From an uncultured Anaeromusa sp. (GTDB lineage: Bacteria > Bacillota > Negativicutes > Anaeromusales > Anaeromusaceae): DNA of 64,000 nucleotides. How positions within the stretch are numbered: position 1 is the stretch's first letter; each line of letters begins with the position of its first letter. This document shows positions 1 through 9,198 of this stretch, in pieces. Where the stretch lies: positions 1,801,501 through 1,865,500 of the forward strand of contig NZ_OY764902.1 in assembly GCF_963668665.1 (NCBI RefSeq), in the 5' to 3' direction. The notes under the pieces were generated by a model. That model had not been told where the DNA came from, searched no databases, and saw nothing but the letters and a program-made list of their open reading frames with translations. A program made the translations under genes and the position numbers.

Positions 1-1
1 T

Positions 2-472
2 TGCGTCGGCATGATTTTGTTTTTTCAGGAACAAATGTCGCCGGGACGACTGGAAGGCAATGTATTGGCTATTGGCAGCGGCGTGGCTATGGCTGTAATG
101 GTGGTGGCCTTGCGCAGTCAGAAAGAAGGAACTCCGTGGGGTTCGGTGCTGTTGGGCAACGTGCTGGCTGCGTTATGCGGCTTGCCATTTTTCTTTGGCG
201 GCGGCCCTGGAGGAGAAGGCTGGCTGGCGCTACTGGTCATGGGCGTGGTGCAGCTGGGCTTATCCTATGTATTGTATTCTGTGGCAATCAAGCAGGTAAA
301 CGCTTTAGAGGCATCTATTGTTACCATGGTGGAGCCCCTGCTTAACCCGCTCTGGGTATTTTTACTCTTGGGAGAGCAGCCTGGTATTTGGGCATTGTGG
401 GGAGGCGGCGTCATTTTGACAGCAGTGGCGGTGCGATACGTGCTGCCGGAGTTGCGGCGACAGATGCGCTAA
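2..472 (+). CDS. EamA/DMT-family permease, C-terminal part (5' end outside window)
   Basis: The frame is open from base 2 and ends at the stop at 470-472, so only the C-terminal half of a drug/metabolite-type permease is present. It shows four to five hydrophobic segments and the terminal EamA-repeat pattern, in which a SIVTMVEPLLNPLWVFLLLGE stretch precedes the last membrane helix. Family members are inner-membrane exporters or importers of small metabolites; the substrate cannot be read from sequence. The Met at position 11 is internal, not a start, because hydrophobic coding continues upstream of it. A terminator-like hairpin follows at 494-520. Confidence 0.85.
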   Translation, partial: CVGMILFFQEQMSPGRLEGNVLAIGSGVAMAVMVVALRSQKEGTPWGSVLLGNVLAALCGLPFFFGGGPGGEGWLALLVMGVVQLGLSYVLYSVAIKQVNALEASIVTMVEPLLNPLWVFLLLGEQPGIWALWGGGVILTAVAVRYVLPELRRQMR

Positions 473-493
473 CTGCATAGGAAGAGATTTTTA

Positions 494-520
494 GGCGTGC
501 ATGTTGCATGCCTTCTTTTT
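494..520 (+). terminator. Rho-independent terminator after the EamA gene
   Basis: GGCGTGCA (494-501) pairs with TGCATGCC (505-512) with one mismatch, followed by TTCTTTTT. It lies 22 bases after the stop codon. Confidence 0.6.
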
Positions 521-661
521 ATGTTGCTGCTTTTTGTAGAAAAATACTTGAAGAATCAGAATAAATTTTATTCGGGAAAGGATTTGTAAAAATAAAGCGA
601 ATTAGTATATAGAGATAACGTTTGCCTGAAAACAGCTTTTGCAAGCCGGGAGGACACTTGT

Positions 662-2356
662 GTGAGCAAAAAATGGTGGCAACTGCCTGGATGGTTTTGG
701 CAGGGGCTGAGTATGCGTAAAAAACTGGGTTTGGTCTTTGCTGTTTTGACGGTAGCGCCCTTGCTGGTGACAACTTTTTTGACATGGCAATCCTATGGGA
801 AGGCTATGCGAGAAACGGTAGTGGAGCGGAATCGGCAACTGGCGGAACAGATAGGCGGTGATCTGGAGTGGGTTTTTGCGGAAAAGATGCGCTTACTGCG
901 GATGATGGCCAAAACCGCTGCTATTCGGTCCATGGATGCGGAGCGGCAAAATGAAGCGCTCCGTCAAATGGTGCTGCAGTATCCTGATATACAACTAGCC
1001 GTAGTGGCGGATGCGCAGGGACGTCAGGTGGCGCGTTGGGACGGGCAGATGGAGGAGGCTCGGAATATTTCCTATTGGGACCGGTCCTACTATACGGAAG
1101 TGTTGAATACTGGGAGTACCGTTATTTCCGATGTACTGCTAGCCAAAAGTACGCAAAAAATGGGAATTGTTGTGGCAGAGCCAATTATGGTAAGTGGTCG
1201 TATTGAAGGAGTCTTGATCGTCAATATAGAGCTTCGTTCGCTGCTGAACCGCATTGGAGCGACAATTGTAGGAGATTCAGGCTATGCCTATGTGGTAAAC
1301 CGCCACGGACGTATGATTATGCATCCTGACTTGGGCTTGCTTGTTGAAGGCGTGGATGCATCTGCGCTGCGGCCGGTGCAGGAAGTGCTGGCGGAACATA
1401 ACGGTTCTGTTGAATTTGAAGATATGCAGGGTACTACGCTGTTAGCCAGCTATCGATTTGTGCCGACGACCCGCATGGGAGTTGTGGTGCAGCAGCCGCT
1501 GCAAGAGGCGATGGAGCCGGTTGCTGTATTGAAATGGGTAGTCTTGGTGATTGCCTTACTTTCGTCCGTCTTGGCGGCGGCAGGAGCGCTGGAATTGGCT
1601 CGTACCATGGCCATGCCGCTGGTGCGTATTTCCGAGGCCACGCGTCGTTTGGCAGCCGGCGATTTGAGTTTTCGCCTGCCGGTAACGAGCAAGGATGAAA
1701 TCGGACAATTGGCGGCCAATTTTAACGATATGACGGAGCAGCTATTGCATCGTGACGAGGCTTTGAGTCATGTTCAGGGGGAATTAGAACGGAAAGTAGC
1801 GCTGCGTACGAAAGAGTTGCAGGAGTTAAATGAGGAGTTGCGGCGCATTTCTCGGGCTGACGGTTTGACCGGTTTGGCTAATCGACGTTATTTTGACGAG
1901 TTTCTGCAGCGTGAATGGTTGAGGGCTAGACGAAGCCAAGAATGCATGGCTTTAATCATGATCGATGTGGATGAGTTCAAAAGCTATAATGATTATTATG
2001 GACATTTGCGCGGTGATGACTGTTTACGTTGTATTGGGGCGGCGTTGGTGCAAACCGTCAAACGCAGCAGTGACTTGGTGGCGCGTTATGGCGGTGAGGA
2101 GTTTGCCGTGGTTTTACCGGCCACCTCGGAAAAAGGCGCATTGGAACTGGCTGTGCAGATTCAGCAGGCCGTGGCTGCTGCCTGCATTCGGCATGAACGC
2201 TCGCACAACGGCGACTTCATTACGGTTAGTATGGGAATCGCTACATTTACACCGCAAGGAGATGAAACCTCCCAAGAACTTGTGGCCGTGGCGGACCAGG
2301 CGTTGTATCAGGCCAAGCGGCAGGGGCGAAATTGTATTTGCCTCGGGAGCCACTAG
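662..2356 (+). CDS. Membrane-bound diguanylate cyclase (Cache sensor, HAMP, GGDEF)
   Basis: The 564-residue protein should make cyclic di-GMP from GTP in response to an extracytoplasmic signal. A first membrane helix lies near residues 20-40, followed by a double-Cache-like sensor region to about 280, a second membrane helix near 290-315, a HAMP domain (about 315-370), a short coiled linker and a GGDEF domain. The active site reads GGEEF at 477-481. An RSSD motif at 468-471, exactly five residues upstream, is the inhibitory I-site, so product feedback is expected. The GTG start at 662 is supported by GGGAGG about 8 bases upstream. It appears monocistronic. A long hairpin element begins four bases after its stop. 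Confidence 0.93.
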   Translation: MSKKWWQLPGWFWQGLSMRKKLGLVFAVLTVAPLLVTTFLTWQSYGKAMRETVVERNRQLAEQIGGDLEWVFAEKMRLLRMMAKTAAIRSMDAERQNEALRQMVLQYPDIQLAVVADAQGRQVARWDGQMEEARNISYWDRSYYTEVLNTGSTVISDVLLAKSTQKMGIVVAEPIMVSGRIEGVLIVNIELRSLLNRIGATIVGDSGYAYVVNRHGRMIMHPDLGLLVEGVDASALRPVQEVLAEHNGSVEFEDMQGTTLLASYRFVPTTRMGVVVQQPLQEAMEPVAVLKWVVLVIALLSSVLAAAGALELARTMAMPLVRISEATRRLAAGDLSFRLPVTSKDEIGQLAANFNDMTEQLLHRDEALSHVQGELERKVALRTKELQELNEELRRISRADGLTGLANRRYFDEFLQREWLRARRSQECMALIMIDVDEFKSYNDYYGHLRGDDCLRCIGAALVQTVKRSSDLVARYGGEEFAVVLPATSEKGALELAVQIQQAVAAACIRHERSHNGDFITVSMGIATFTPQGDETSQELVAVADQALYQAKRQGRNCICLGSH

Positions 2357-2359
2357 GCA

Positions 2360-2517
2360 GGAGCCGATAATTTATGAGCATCTCGCGGCAGCGGGGTGCT
2401 TTTTCCGCTATACGTCGTCAGAAAGCCTCGGCAGAGCGCCGCTATGCCTGCGTTTTCTTCCTCGTCTGGCGAAAAAATCTCCCCCGATGCCGGAGCGCTC
2501 ATTAAATTAGCGGCTCC
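2360..2517. repeat. 158-nt long imperfect hairpin element (type H1)
   Basis: Bases 2360-2379 (GGAGCCGATAATTTATGAGC) are the near reverse complement of 2497-2517. Pairing continues inward: CGGCAGCGGGG with CCCCCGATGCCG, then a GC-TTTTT-CGC arm with GCGAAAAAA. The tip is GC-rich (GGCAGAGCGCCGCTATGCC). The whole space between the diguanylate cyclase stop and the next terminator is this structure. Its sequence is unlike the hairpins at 46.5 and 47.8 kb. Confidence 0.7.
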
Positions 2518-2562
2518 CTAAAAATGGGGCTTAGTATTTTGGAAAATGATAAGTTAATATGC

Positions 2563-2613
2563 AAAAGCAGGCTGAAATCATTCTTTGTGTGAAAGATTTC
2601 AGCCTGCTTTTTT
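2563..2613. terminator. Bidirectional terminator between convergent genes
   Basis: AAAAGCAGGCTGAAATC (2563-2579) and GATTTCAGCCTGCTTTT (2595-2611) form a perfect 17-bp stem with T runs on both strands. It separates the diguanylate cyclase from the convergent RND operon. Confidence 0.9.
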
Positions 2614-2647
2614 ATAAAGACAGTATTTGAAAATTATATCTCGTAAC

Positions 2648-2701
2648 CCTCATGCGTACCCTCCCTTTACTCCTTTTACTCTTGTTTAATTTCCGTTCCT
2701 C
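2648..2701 (-). repeat. Purine-rich dispersed repeat, copy 1 (overlaps the RND pump stop codon)
   Basis: Read on the minus strand this is AAACAAGAGTAAAAGGAGT followed by AAAGGGAGGGTACGCATGAGGG, a copy of the dispersed family. The last residues (IKQE) and the TAA stop of the RND pump gene lie inside the repeat. Confidence 0.75.
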
Positions 2702-5700
2702 GTCTTCCTCTCAGCAGCGATACTACAAATTGCTTTAATCTGGCGAAGGGGTGATGGGTTTCCAGATGCAAGAAGATGATAGGAATGATAATCAGCGTAA
2801 AGACAGTTGACGACAGCAGGCCGCCGATGAGCACCCAGGCCATGCTGACACGGGTTTCCGATCCGGCGGTCATGGCCAGCGCCGTGGGCAGCATGCCGAC
2901 TACCATGGTCAAGGTGGTCATGAATATGGGCTTGAGCCTGGTTTTGCCGGCTTCAATGAGAGCATCCTTGGCGGTGAATCCTTTCTCCATCAGGGTCAAG
3001 GTGTAGTCTAAGAGCAAGGTGCCGTTTTTAGCGACAAGACCGTCCATGACCAAAATGCCGATGAGCGAATAGAGGTTGATTGTGTTGCGGGTAAAGGCCA
3101 GAAACAGCAGCGAACCAATCATGCCCAAGGGCAGGGAGAACATGCGGATAAACGGCGTAGATAGCGATTCGTAGAGCACTGCCAGCAGCATGTATACCAG
3201 CAGCAGCGAAAGGAAGAGAGCCTGCGCCATTTCGCTGAAGGTAGTCTTCATGTTGTCGGCCTGGCCTGTAAAGCGGTAAGTGACGCCATTGCCCAGTTCC
3301 TTAGGCGTTAGCTGCCGACTGATGTCATTGAGCACTTCCTGGAGGGCCCGATCGGTGATATTGGCGGCGATGTTGATGGACTCTTGTTTGTCAACGCGGC
3401 GCAGCATAACGGGTCCTACACCGTCTTCGATGCGGGCCACGTCACTGAGTCGAACAAGGCCTTTACCGCCTTGCACAGGGATGGAACGGATGTCGGAGGC
3501 CCGGAAGCCGTCGCTGCCAGCCAAGCGGACATAGATTTTGGTATCTTGACCGTTGTTGTTGGGGTCATTGACGAAATAACCGGCTTGGATGCCGGAAATG
3601 GCGCCGTTAAAGACGGAATTGACGTCATTAACCGTCGTGTTGTAGAAGCGCAGCCGCTCGCGGTCCGGCAGAATACGAAGCTCTGGAGCTCCTTCACTGT
3701 AAGAGCTTCGTACATCCTTGATGCCGTTTACTTGGCCTAACAGCTCTTGTACGCGGTAGGAGGCTTTGACAAGATTATCCAAGCTGCTGCCGCGCAGCTC
3801 GATCTGGACAGGAGAACTGTTGCCGCCCCCGCCGCCTCCGGTGCCTGTGCCGCCGGAAACGCCAGCGATGGACGATTGGGTCTCGCTGACTTGGATGATG
3901 GCTTCCGGGTATTTACTGCGCAGCTCTTTGCGTACCTGGTCCGTGATCTGCCAGACGGTGCGGCCGCGATTTTGGCGATCTGCAAGCTGCACGCTGATGC
4001 TGCCGTAATTGCCGGCGGGAGAGCCGACATTAGAAAGGTAGTGCGTGATTTCAGGGATGTTGTTTAGGTAGGCTTCGACGACAGCTAGTCGCTGGTTGGT
4101 CTGGTCGATATTCTGGCCAGTGGGAAACTGCATGTTGATCCGGAAGCTGCCTTCATCGGTTTTGGGCATGTATTCAGCGCCGATGATTCCCAAGGGAATA
4201 AGGGAGATTGTAAAAACAAACAAAACCAGGATGGCGGTCAATATGATTTTAGGGCGTTCTAAGCTGCGGCGCAGAGTTTTTTCGTAGAAGCTGATAACTT
4301 TGGTCTCCCAGCGGTCCAGACGCTCCCAAATGCGTCCGGTGGGCTCCTGCAGACCGTGGCGGAAGAGGCGAGAGGCCATCATGGGCGTTAAAGTGAAGGA
4401 GATGAACAGCGAGCAAAGGGTGGCGAAGACAATGGTCAAGCCGAACTGGCGGAAGTATTGCCCGGTCATGCCGTTCATAAAAGCAATAGGCATAAATACT
4501 ACGACGTCGCACAAGGTAATGGCGATGGCGGCCATGCCGATTTCCGTACGGCCATCTTCGGCGGCTTGAAATGAGTCTTTTTTCATAGCCAAATGCCTAT
4601 GGATATTTTCGAGGACCACAATGGAATCATCCACAAGAATGCCGATGCAAAGCGCCATGCCCATGAGGGACATCATGTTGAAGGTAAAGCCGGCGATGTA
4701 CATGACGAAGAACGTAGAAATGAGCGAGGTGGGAATGGCTACCAGTACGGCGACAGTAGAGCGCCAGCCTCGCAAGAAGAAGTACAGCACAAGGCTGGTG
4801 GTGATAAGGCCTTCGATTAAAGCCTCCAAGGTATTGGTTAATGAGTTTTCCACAAAGCGTGACGAGTCGGTGACCATGACGAAACGGTAGTCGGGGTATT
4901 CCGTTTCCAGCGACTTCAATTGTTCTTTAGCGGCTTTGGCGGTGTCGACCAAATTGGCGTCGCTGTTTTTATATACCGCCATGGAAATGACATCTTGGCC
5001 GTCCGTGCGGGCATAGCGCGTAACACGGGCGTCCTGCTCCCTAACGGTAGCCATGCTGCTCAGCGGAATACTGACGCCGGCGTTATTGCTGACATGAATG
5101 CGGGTGAGTTCCTCAGGTGTTGCGTATTGCGCCATTAGGCGAACGCTGGTTTCTTGGCGGTCGTTAAATACGGAGCCTGCAGGGGTGAGGAGGTTTTCCT
5201 GTTCGATGCGTTTGGCGATCTGCGATAGGGAAATATTGAAGAAGTTGAGTTTGTCCTTCTGGATTTCCACAGCAACTTCCTTGTCGCGGCCGCCAAAAAG
5301 CTGCACGTCGGAAACGCCGCCAGCGCGCTGCATGCGTTCTAGGAATACATCGTTGGCCAGGCTGTAGACATCGGCCAAGGGCTTATCGGCAATGACGGAG
5401 ATTTCCATGATCGGCGCCGCGTTGACGTCGCGCTTCATGACCACTGGCTGGTTAATGCCTGTAGGCAGGCGATTCAATGCGGAATTGACATATTCCGAGG
5501 CGTTGATGGCGGCGGTGTCGGTATTGGTCCAAAACTCAAACTCTAAAATGATCTGCGCCTTTTCCGGGCGGGATACCGAGGTCATATGCTTGAGGTTGGA
5601 CAGACCGGAAAGAGAGTTTTCCAAGGGTTTGATGACGGTCTGCTCAATTTCCTCCGTGCCGGCGCCGGGATAGTTGACGGTTACGGTGACGTAAGGGATG

Positions 5701-5822
5701 TTGAGGGCCGGCAGAAGTTCTACGCCGATGCGCCAGAAGCTGAATAGGCCCAGCACGACTAAGAGCATAACAATCATAGAAATGCCGATTGGCTTTTGAA
5801 TGGAAAAGCGGGTCAGGTTCAT
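2676..5822 (-). CDS. RND-family efflux pump inner-membrane subunit (HAE1/AcrB-like)
   Basis: This 1048-residue protein has the usual RND length and layout: an N-terminal helix (about 12-30), a large periplasmic loop, a helix cluster at about 335-490, a second periplasmic loop with a glycine-rich insert (GTGTGGGGGG), and a final helix cluster. The proton-relay residues are present: D398 and D399 in GILVDDSIVV, and K932 in DGLVAKNG. The pump would export drugs or other amphiphiles driven by the proton gradient and implies an outer membrane. The adaptor gene lies just upstream with a 4-base overlap. No TolC-type outer-membrane gene is present nearby. The C-terminus runs into a dispersed repeat. 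Confidence 0.95.
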   Translation of the reverse strand: MNLTRFSIQKPIGISMIVMLLVVLGLFSFWRIGVELLPALNIPYVTVTVNYPGAGTEEIEQTVIKPLENSLSGLSNLKHMTSVSRPEKAQIILEFEFWTNTDTAAINASEYVNSALNRLPTGINQPVVMKRDVNAAPIMEISVIADKPLADVYSLANDVFLERMQRAGGVSDVQLFGGRDKEVAVEIQKDKLNFFNISLSQIAKRIEQENLLTPAGSVFNDRQETSVRLMAQYATPEELTRIHVSNNAGVSIPLSSMATVREQDARVTRYARTDGQDVISMAVYKNSDANLVDTAKAAKEQLKSLETEYPDYRFVMVTDSSRFVENSLTNTLEALIEGLITTSLVLYFFLRGWRSTVAVLVAIPTSLISTFFVMYIAGFTFNMMSLMGMALCIGILVDDSIVVLENIHRHLAMKKDSFQAAEDGRTEIGMAAIAITLCDVVVFMPIAFMNGMTGQYFRQFGLTIVFATLCSLFISFTLTPMMASRLFRHGLQEPTGRIWERLDRWETKVISFYEKTLRRSLERPKIILTAILVLFVFTISLIPLGIIGAEYMPKTDEGSFRINMQFPTGQNIDQTNQRLAVVEAYLNNIPEITHYLSNVGSPAGNYGSISVQLADRQNRGRTVWQITDQVRKELRSKYPEAIIQVSETQSSIAGVSGGTGTGGGGGGNSSPVQIELRGSSLDNLVKASYRVQELLGQVNGIKDVRSSYSEGAPELRILPDRERLRFYNTTVNDVNSVFNGAISGIQAGYFVNDPNNNGQDTKIYVRLAGSDGFRASDIRSIPVQGGKGLVRLSDVARIEDGVGPVMLRRVDKQESINIAANITDRALQEVLNDISRQLTPKELGNGVTYRFTGQADNMKTTFSEMAQALFLSLLLVYMLLAVLYESLSTPFIRMFSLPLGMIGSLLFLAFTRNTINLYSLIGILVMDGLVAKNGTLLLDYTLTLMEKGFTAKDALIEAGKTRLKPIFMTTLTMVVGMLPTALAMTAGSETRVSMAWVLIGGLLSSTVFTLIIIPIIFLHLETHHPFARLKQFVVSLLRGRRGTEIKQE

Positions 5823-7096
5823 GACGCGTCACCTGCCGCAGTGAGAGTCACTGGGTGAGGCGAGATTACCATATCCGGGCGCAGGCGGGAGAGGTTGGAG
5901 ACGGCAATATTGTCTCCAACTTGCAATCCCTGCAGGATTTCGATTTGACTATCACCGCGCGCGCCTACTTGAACGGTGCGTTGCTCAATCTTATTGTTTG
6001 CAGCAATGACAAATACATAGGTTTGGCCATTTTTTTCCAAAAGGGCTTCTTTAGGAATAACCAAAACTTGTTGGCGCAAAGGCAACTGTAAAACCACGCG
6101 GGAAAAGAGCCCGCCGCGCAGGGTGGCAGGTAAAGGGGGCAACAAGGAAATACGCAGCGAGAAAGCCAAGGTCTGCGTATCTATGGCCGGGCTGATATAG
6201 GTAATGGCGCCTGGCAGCGTTTGGCCCAGCGCCTCTAGTTGTACCTGTACCGGCATGCCCAAGGAAAGGGCCGCTAAGTCGCCTTCGGCCACTTGACAGT
6301 CGACGTACATCTGGCTGTTGTCAACAATGCTCAGCAGCTTTTGGCCTGCAGCTGCCAGATTGCCCACTTCCGCCTGGCGATAGCCGATGGTACCGGAGCG
6401 GGGGGCTCGCAGCAGCAGATCCGAACGCTGCTTTTCCATGGCTTGCACGGTGTGCTGCGCTTTTTGCGCTGCCGCCTGAGAGGACTGAATGGAGGCGGCC
6501 AGGCCGTTTTGCATTTGGTTAGCTAAAGCATCTAAGGCTCCCTTGGCGTCAGCGGTTTGCTGCTGGATGGATTCCAACTGCTCTAGAGAAATGCCGCCCA
6601 CGTTGTAGAGTCGCTGGGAGCGCTCTTCGGTGGAGACAGCCTTGCGGTAATCCGCCTGGGCTTTTTCGTAGTTAGCATAGAAGGAGGCTTGGGTCGTAAC
6701 AGCGTCGGCGGCGGCTTGACTATAGGCCGCCTGGTTCTGGGCGATCGAAATATCAGCATCCTGGGTGTCTTGAACGAGTAAAACATCTCCTTCCGAAACT
6801 TGCTGCCCCAGTTCCACATTGACAGCCAGAATGCGTCCTTGGTATTTGGCGGCTAAGTCGACTTGGGAGAGGGGGACCGTTTGTCCGGTTAGGGAAATGC
6901 GCTTATAAAGGTCGGCGCGGCCGATGGTAAGCATATCAACGGTGGTTTGCTGTTTGCCGCTGGTGTCGCGAGGCGCGTCTTTGGACGTAAGCAGGTAAAT
7001 TCCTCCGGCCAATACCAGCAACAGCAGAAAAAAGGCAAGGCCTTTTTGGGCCTGTTTATTTGTATGTAAGGTTGTTTTTAATTTTGCTAAATTCAT
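5819..7096 (-). CDS. RND efflux periplasmic adaptor (membrane fusion protein)
   Basis: The 425-residue protein starts with a cytosolic tail and one membrane anchor (about 18-36). It continues with a split lipoyl half-motif, a long Ala/Gln-rich alpha-helical hairpin (about 125-235), the second lipoyl half (LLLRAPRSGTIGYRQAEVGNLAAAGQ) and beta-barrel and membrane-proximal domains. It would link the RND pump to an outer-membrane channel. It is the first gene of the two-gene operon, and the overlap with the pump gene indicates translational coupling. A GAGAGGAG Shine-Dalgarno site lies about 10 bases before the ATG. Confidence 0.93.
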   Translation of the reverse strand: MNLAKLKTTLHTNKQAQKGLAFFLLLLVLAGGIYLLTSKDAPRDTSGKQQTTVDMLTIGRADLYKRISLTGQTVPLSQVDLAAKYQGRILAVNVELGQQVSEGDVLLVQDTQDADISIAQNQAAYSQAAADAVTTQASFYANYEKAQADYRKAVSTEERSQRLYNVGGISLEQLESIQQQTADAKGALDALANQMQNGLAASIQSSQAAAQKAQHTVQAMEKQRSDLLLRAPRSGTIGYRQAEVGNLAAAGQKLLSIVDNSQMYVDCQVAEGDLAALSLGMPVQVQLEALGQTLPGAITYISPAIDTQTLAFSLRISLLPPLPATLRGGLFSRVVLQLPLRQQVLVIPKEALLEKNGQTYVFVIAANNKIEQRTVQVGARGDSQIEILQGLQVGDNIAVSNLSRLRPDMVISPHPVTLTAAGDAS

Positions 7097-7131
7097 GGGG
7101 GCGATGCTCCTCTCTGGTGATTATCGTTTTT

Positions 7132-7160
7132 ATCATAGCACTGAATCGGAATGCAAACAA
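7132..7160 (-). promoter_or_regulatory. Promoter of the RND efflux operon
   Basis: On the minus strand TTGTTT (7155-7160) and TATGAT (7132-7137) are separated by 17 bases, about 35 bases upstream of the adaptor start. Confidence 0.6.
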
Positions 7161-7162
7161 TA

Positions 7163-7178
7163 AGTTGCTTAAACAACT
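7163..7178. promoter_or_regulatory. Palindromic operator candidate for the RND operon
   Basis: AGTTGCTTAAACAACT is a 16-base palindrome with one central mismatch, ending two bases from the -35 box. The TTG-N6-CAA form resembles MarR-type operators. No regulator of that family is encoded in the window. Confidence 0.45.
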
Positions 7179-7299
7179 AAAATTACAGAGGTAAAATAGT
7201 GCTGGAGATTATTGGCAGATTATTGATTTTACGCTTATCTTACCACAAATACGTGACGGTTTTGTGACAATAGTGGCTAGAGAAACGAAATACAGAGAG

Positions 7300-7349
7300 C
7301 GAGGCTTGAACAAGAGTCTCGGTGAGAATAGGAGGGAATGAATGAGGGA
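7300..7349 (+). repeat. Purine-rich dispersed repeat, copy 2
   Basis: This copy contains CTTGAACAAGAGTCTCGG, then GGAGGGAATGAATGAGGG, in the plus orientation. It sits in the 354-base gap 7097-7450, which otherwise holds the RND promoter and the chemoreceptor terminator. Confidence 0.6.
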
Positions 7350-7385
7350 AGTAACGATATACAGAGCAATACGGGCGGAAGAATG

Positions 7386-7428
7386 AAAAAACGGTCCAGT
7401 TACCGGTAACCCGGCAAGTGGACCGTTT
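7386..7428 (-). terminator. Terminator of the chemoreceptor gene
   Basis: AAACGGTCCA (7389-7398) pairs with TGGACCGTTT (7419-7428). On the minus strand the stem is followed by a T run (7386-7390). Confidence 0.85.
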
Positions 7429-7450
7429 CCATTCTATAAAGAAAAGGGTA

Positions 7451-9169
7451 TTAGACCTTGAATTCGTGGACCCTTGCGGAAAGCTGCTCGGCCAGCTGGG
7501 CCAGTTCGCGTCCGGCAGAGGCTACCTCGTCCATCGAAGAAGTTTGTTCTTCCATGGCAGCGGTTACTTGCTGAATTTCGCTGTTGATATGCTGCGTGGC
7601 GGTATCAATTTGCGCAGCCGAATCAACGATACTTTGGGAACCCTTGGCGGTCTCGTCGACGGCGCGGCTGATTTCCTGCATTTCTGTGGCCAGGTTTTCG
7701 ATAGCGGCGACAATTTCGGAGAATTGCCTGCCTGCGGCGTCGACGCTGTTGGCGCCATCCAACAGAACGGAGCCGGCGCTATTGGTGGTAGCAAGCGCTT
7801 GGGCCATACTGCGTTCATTTTCTGCAATCAACTCGCCAATATTACCGGCGGCCTTGGCGCTGTCTTCGGCCAGCTTGCGCACTTCTTCGGCGACAACGGC
7901 AAAGCCGCGCCCTGCTTCGCCGGCTCGGGCTGCTTCAATCGCGGCATTCAAGGCCAGAAGGTTGGTCTGGTCGGCAATGGCGGTAATGACGCCGACAATT
8001 TCCGCGATCTTTTTAGATCCTTCCTCTAGTTGGGTCATTGTTTCTTTGACGGCCGCGGAATTTTGAGCGGCGTCCTGGATTTTATGTACTGCTTCCCGAA
8101 CGGCGGCTCCGCCGTCTTCGGCAGTCTTGGCGGCCGCGGCCGCTTCTTGAGCCAGGTTTTCTACGGTAGCCGAAACCTCCTGGGTGCTGGCCGAAATTTC
8201 TTGAATCGCTGCAGACGTCTTTTCTACGTGCTGCTGCTGGCCTTTAGCTGCTTCGGCGACAATGGACAAAGAGGCTGTAATTTGCTGGGCTGCTTCAGCG
8301 CATTGGGCTTCGTTGGCGGTCAATTCTTCCGCCGCCGAGGCTACTTGATCCGCGGAAGTGATGGAAGTGCTGACCAAATGACGCAGCTTTCCTTGCATGC
8401 CGTTAAAGGAATGCGTTAGCTGGCCTATTTCATCCTGCCCTTCGATGGTGAGGTCTTGGCCGGATAAATCGCCTGCGGCTACATCGCCGGCGCGGCGGGC
8501 GACAGCCTGCAGGGAAGCAGAGATATGGCCTGCCAGCCAGAAGGAAAAGCAAGCGCCACAGAAAAGGGCGGCCAGGGAAAAGCCAAGCAGCAGCCAGCGG
8601 CTGCTTGAAGTCATGGCCTCGGCTCGTTCTTTAGCGGCAAGAGCGCTTTTTTCAGCATGCTCGTTTAAGGTGAGCAGCAGTTCGTTGGCCTTGTCCATAT
8701 TGGGCTGCGCTTGGGAGAAATAAATGGACCAAGCGGCTGCGTTTTGCCCCGAATTTCGCAGTTCAAAAGCGTTTTTGCGGGCGGTACCGGCTTTTTGGTT
8801 GGCTTCTTTGGCTTGGGCCAGCAAATTGCGGTCTTCCGGGCTTAAGTCGACTTTTTCCAAGCGGCTGATAAGTTCAGTGCGGGTCTGCGAGTATTCCTCC
8901 GCTTTTTTTAGTAAGGATGCCTGTTGCTCCTGGTTCAAAGGCGCCAGCAAATAGGTAGTGATCGATACTTCAATGCCGCGGGTATAGGTGCGAATGGCGT
9001 TGACCAGGGACGCTTGCTGCATTTCATTTTTATGTAACGATTCTAGTTCTTCTGTCAGTTGGTTGGTTACGTAGAGGCCTACTGCGCTGCTTAAAAGCAG
9101 AAACAGCCCTAGCAGGCCAGCGACGCTAAGCACTTTTAAGCGTATGCTCCAATTTCGGAAAGCTGACAT
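7451..9169 (-). CDS. Methyl-accepting chemotaxis protein
   Basis: The 572-residue chemoreceptor has an N-terminal membrane helix (about 12-32), a four-helix-bundle-like extracytoplasmic sensor to about 185, a second helix (about 190-212), a HAMP domain and a long cytoplasmic coiled coil. The conserved signalling tip reads [21 protein letters not shown], with the [16 protein letters not shown] return strand. It would control CheA and receive methyl groups from CheR; a cheR gene is present at 29.1 kb. AGGAGG lies 9 bases before the ATG. The gene is followed by its own terminator, and the HD-GYP gene upstream on the same strand may be co-transcribed. Confidence 0.95.
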   Translation of the reverse strand: MSAFRNWSIRLKVLSVAGLLGLFLLLSSAVGLYVTNQLTEELESLHKNEMQQASLVNAIRTYTRGIEVSITTYLLAPLNQEQQASLLKKAEEYSQTRTELISRLEKVDLSPEDRNLLAQAKEANQKAGTARKNAFELRNSGQNAAAWSIYFSQAQPNMDKANELLLTLNEHAEKSALAAKERAEAMTSSSRWLLLGFSLAALFCGACFSFWLAGHISASLQAVARRAGDVAAGDLSGQDLTIEGQDEIGQLTHSFNGMQGKLRHLVSTSITSADQVASAAEELTANEAQCAEAAQQITASLSIVAEAAKGQQQHVEKTSAAIQEISASTQEVSATVENLAQEAAAAAKTAEDGGAAVREAVHKIQDAAQNSAAVKETMTQLEEGSKKIAEIVGVITAIADQTNLLALNAAIEAARAGEAGRGFAVVAEEVRKLAEDSAKAAGNIGELIAENERSMAQALATTNSAGSVLLDGANSVDAAGRQFSEIVAAIENLATEMQEISRAVDETAKGSQSIVDSAAQIDTATQHINSEIQQVTAAMEEQTSSMDEVASAGRELAQLAEQLSARVHEFKV

Positions 9170-9198
9170 AGTTGAATACCTCCTGGCATGAAGCCAAT

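Noticed and set aside
1965..2510. 181-codon frame overlapping the GGDEF domain
   Set aside because: It is a shadow of the GGDEF gene in another frame and continues into the hairpin element.
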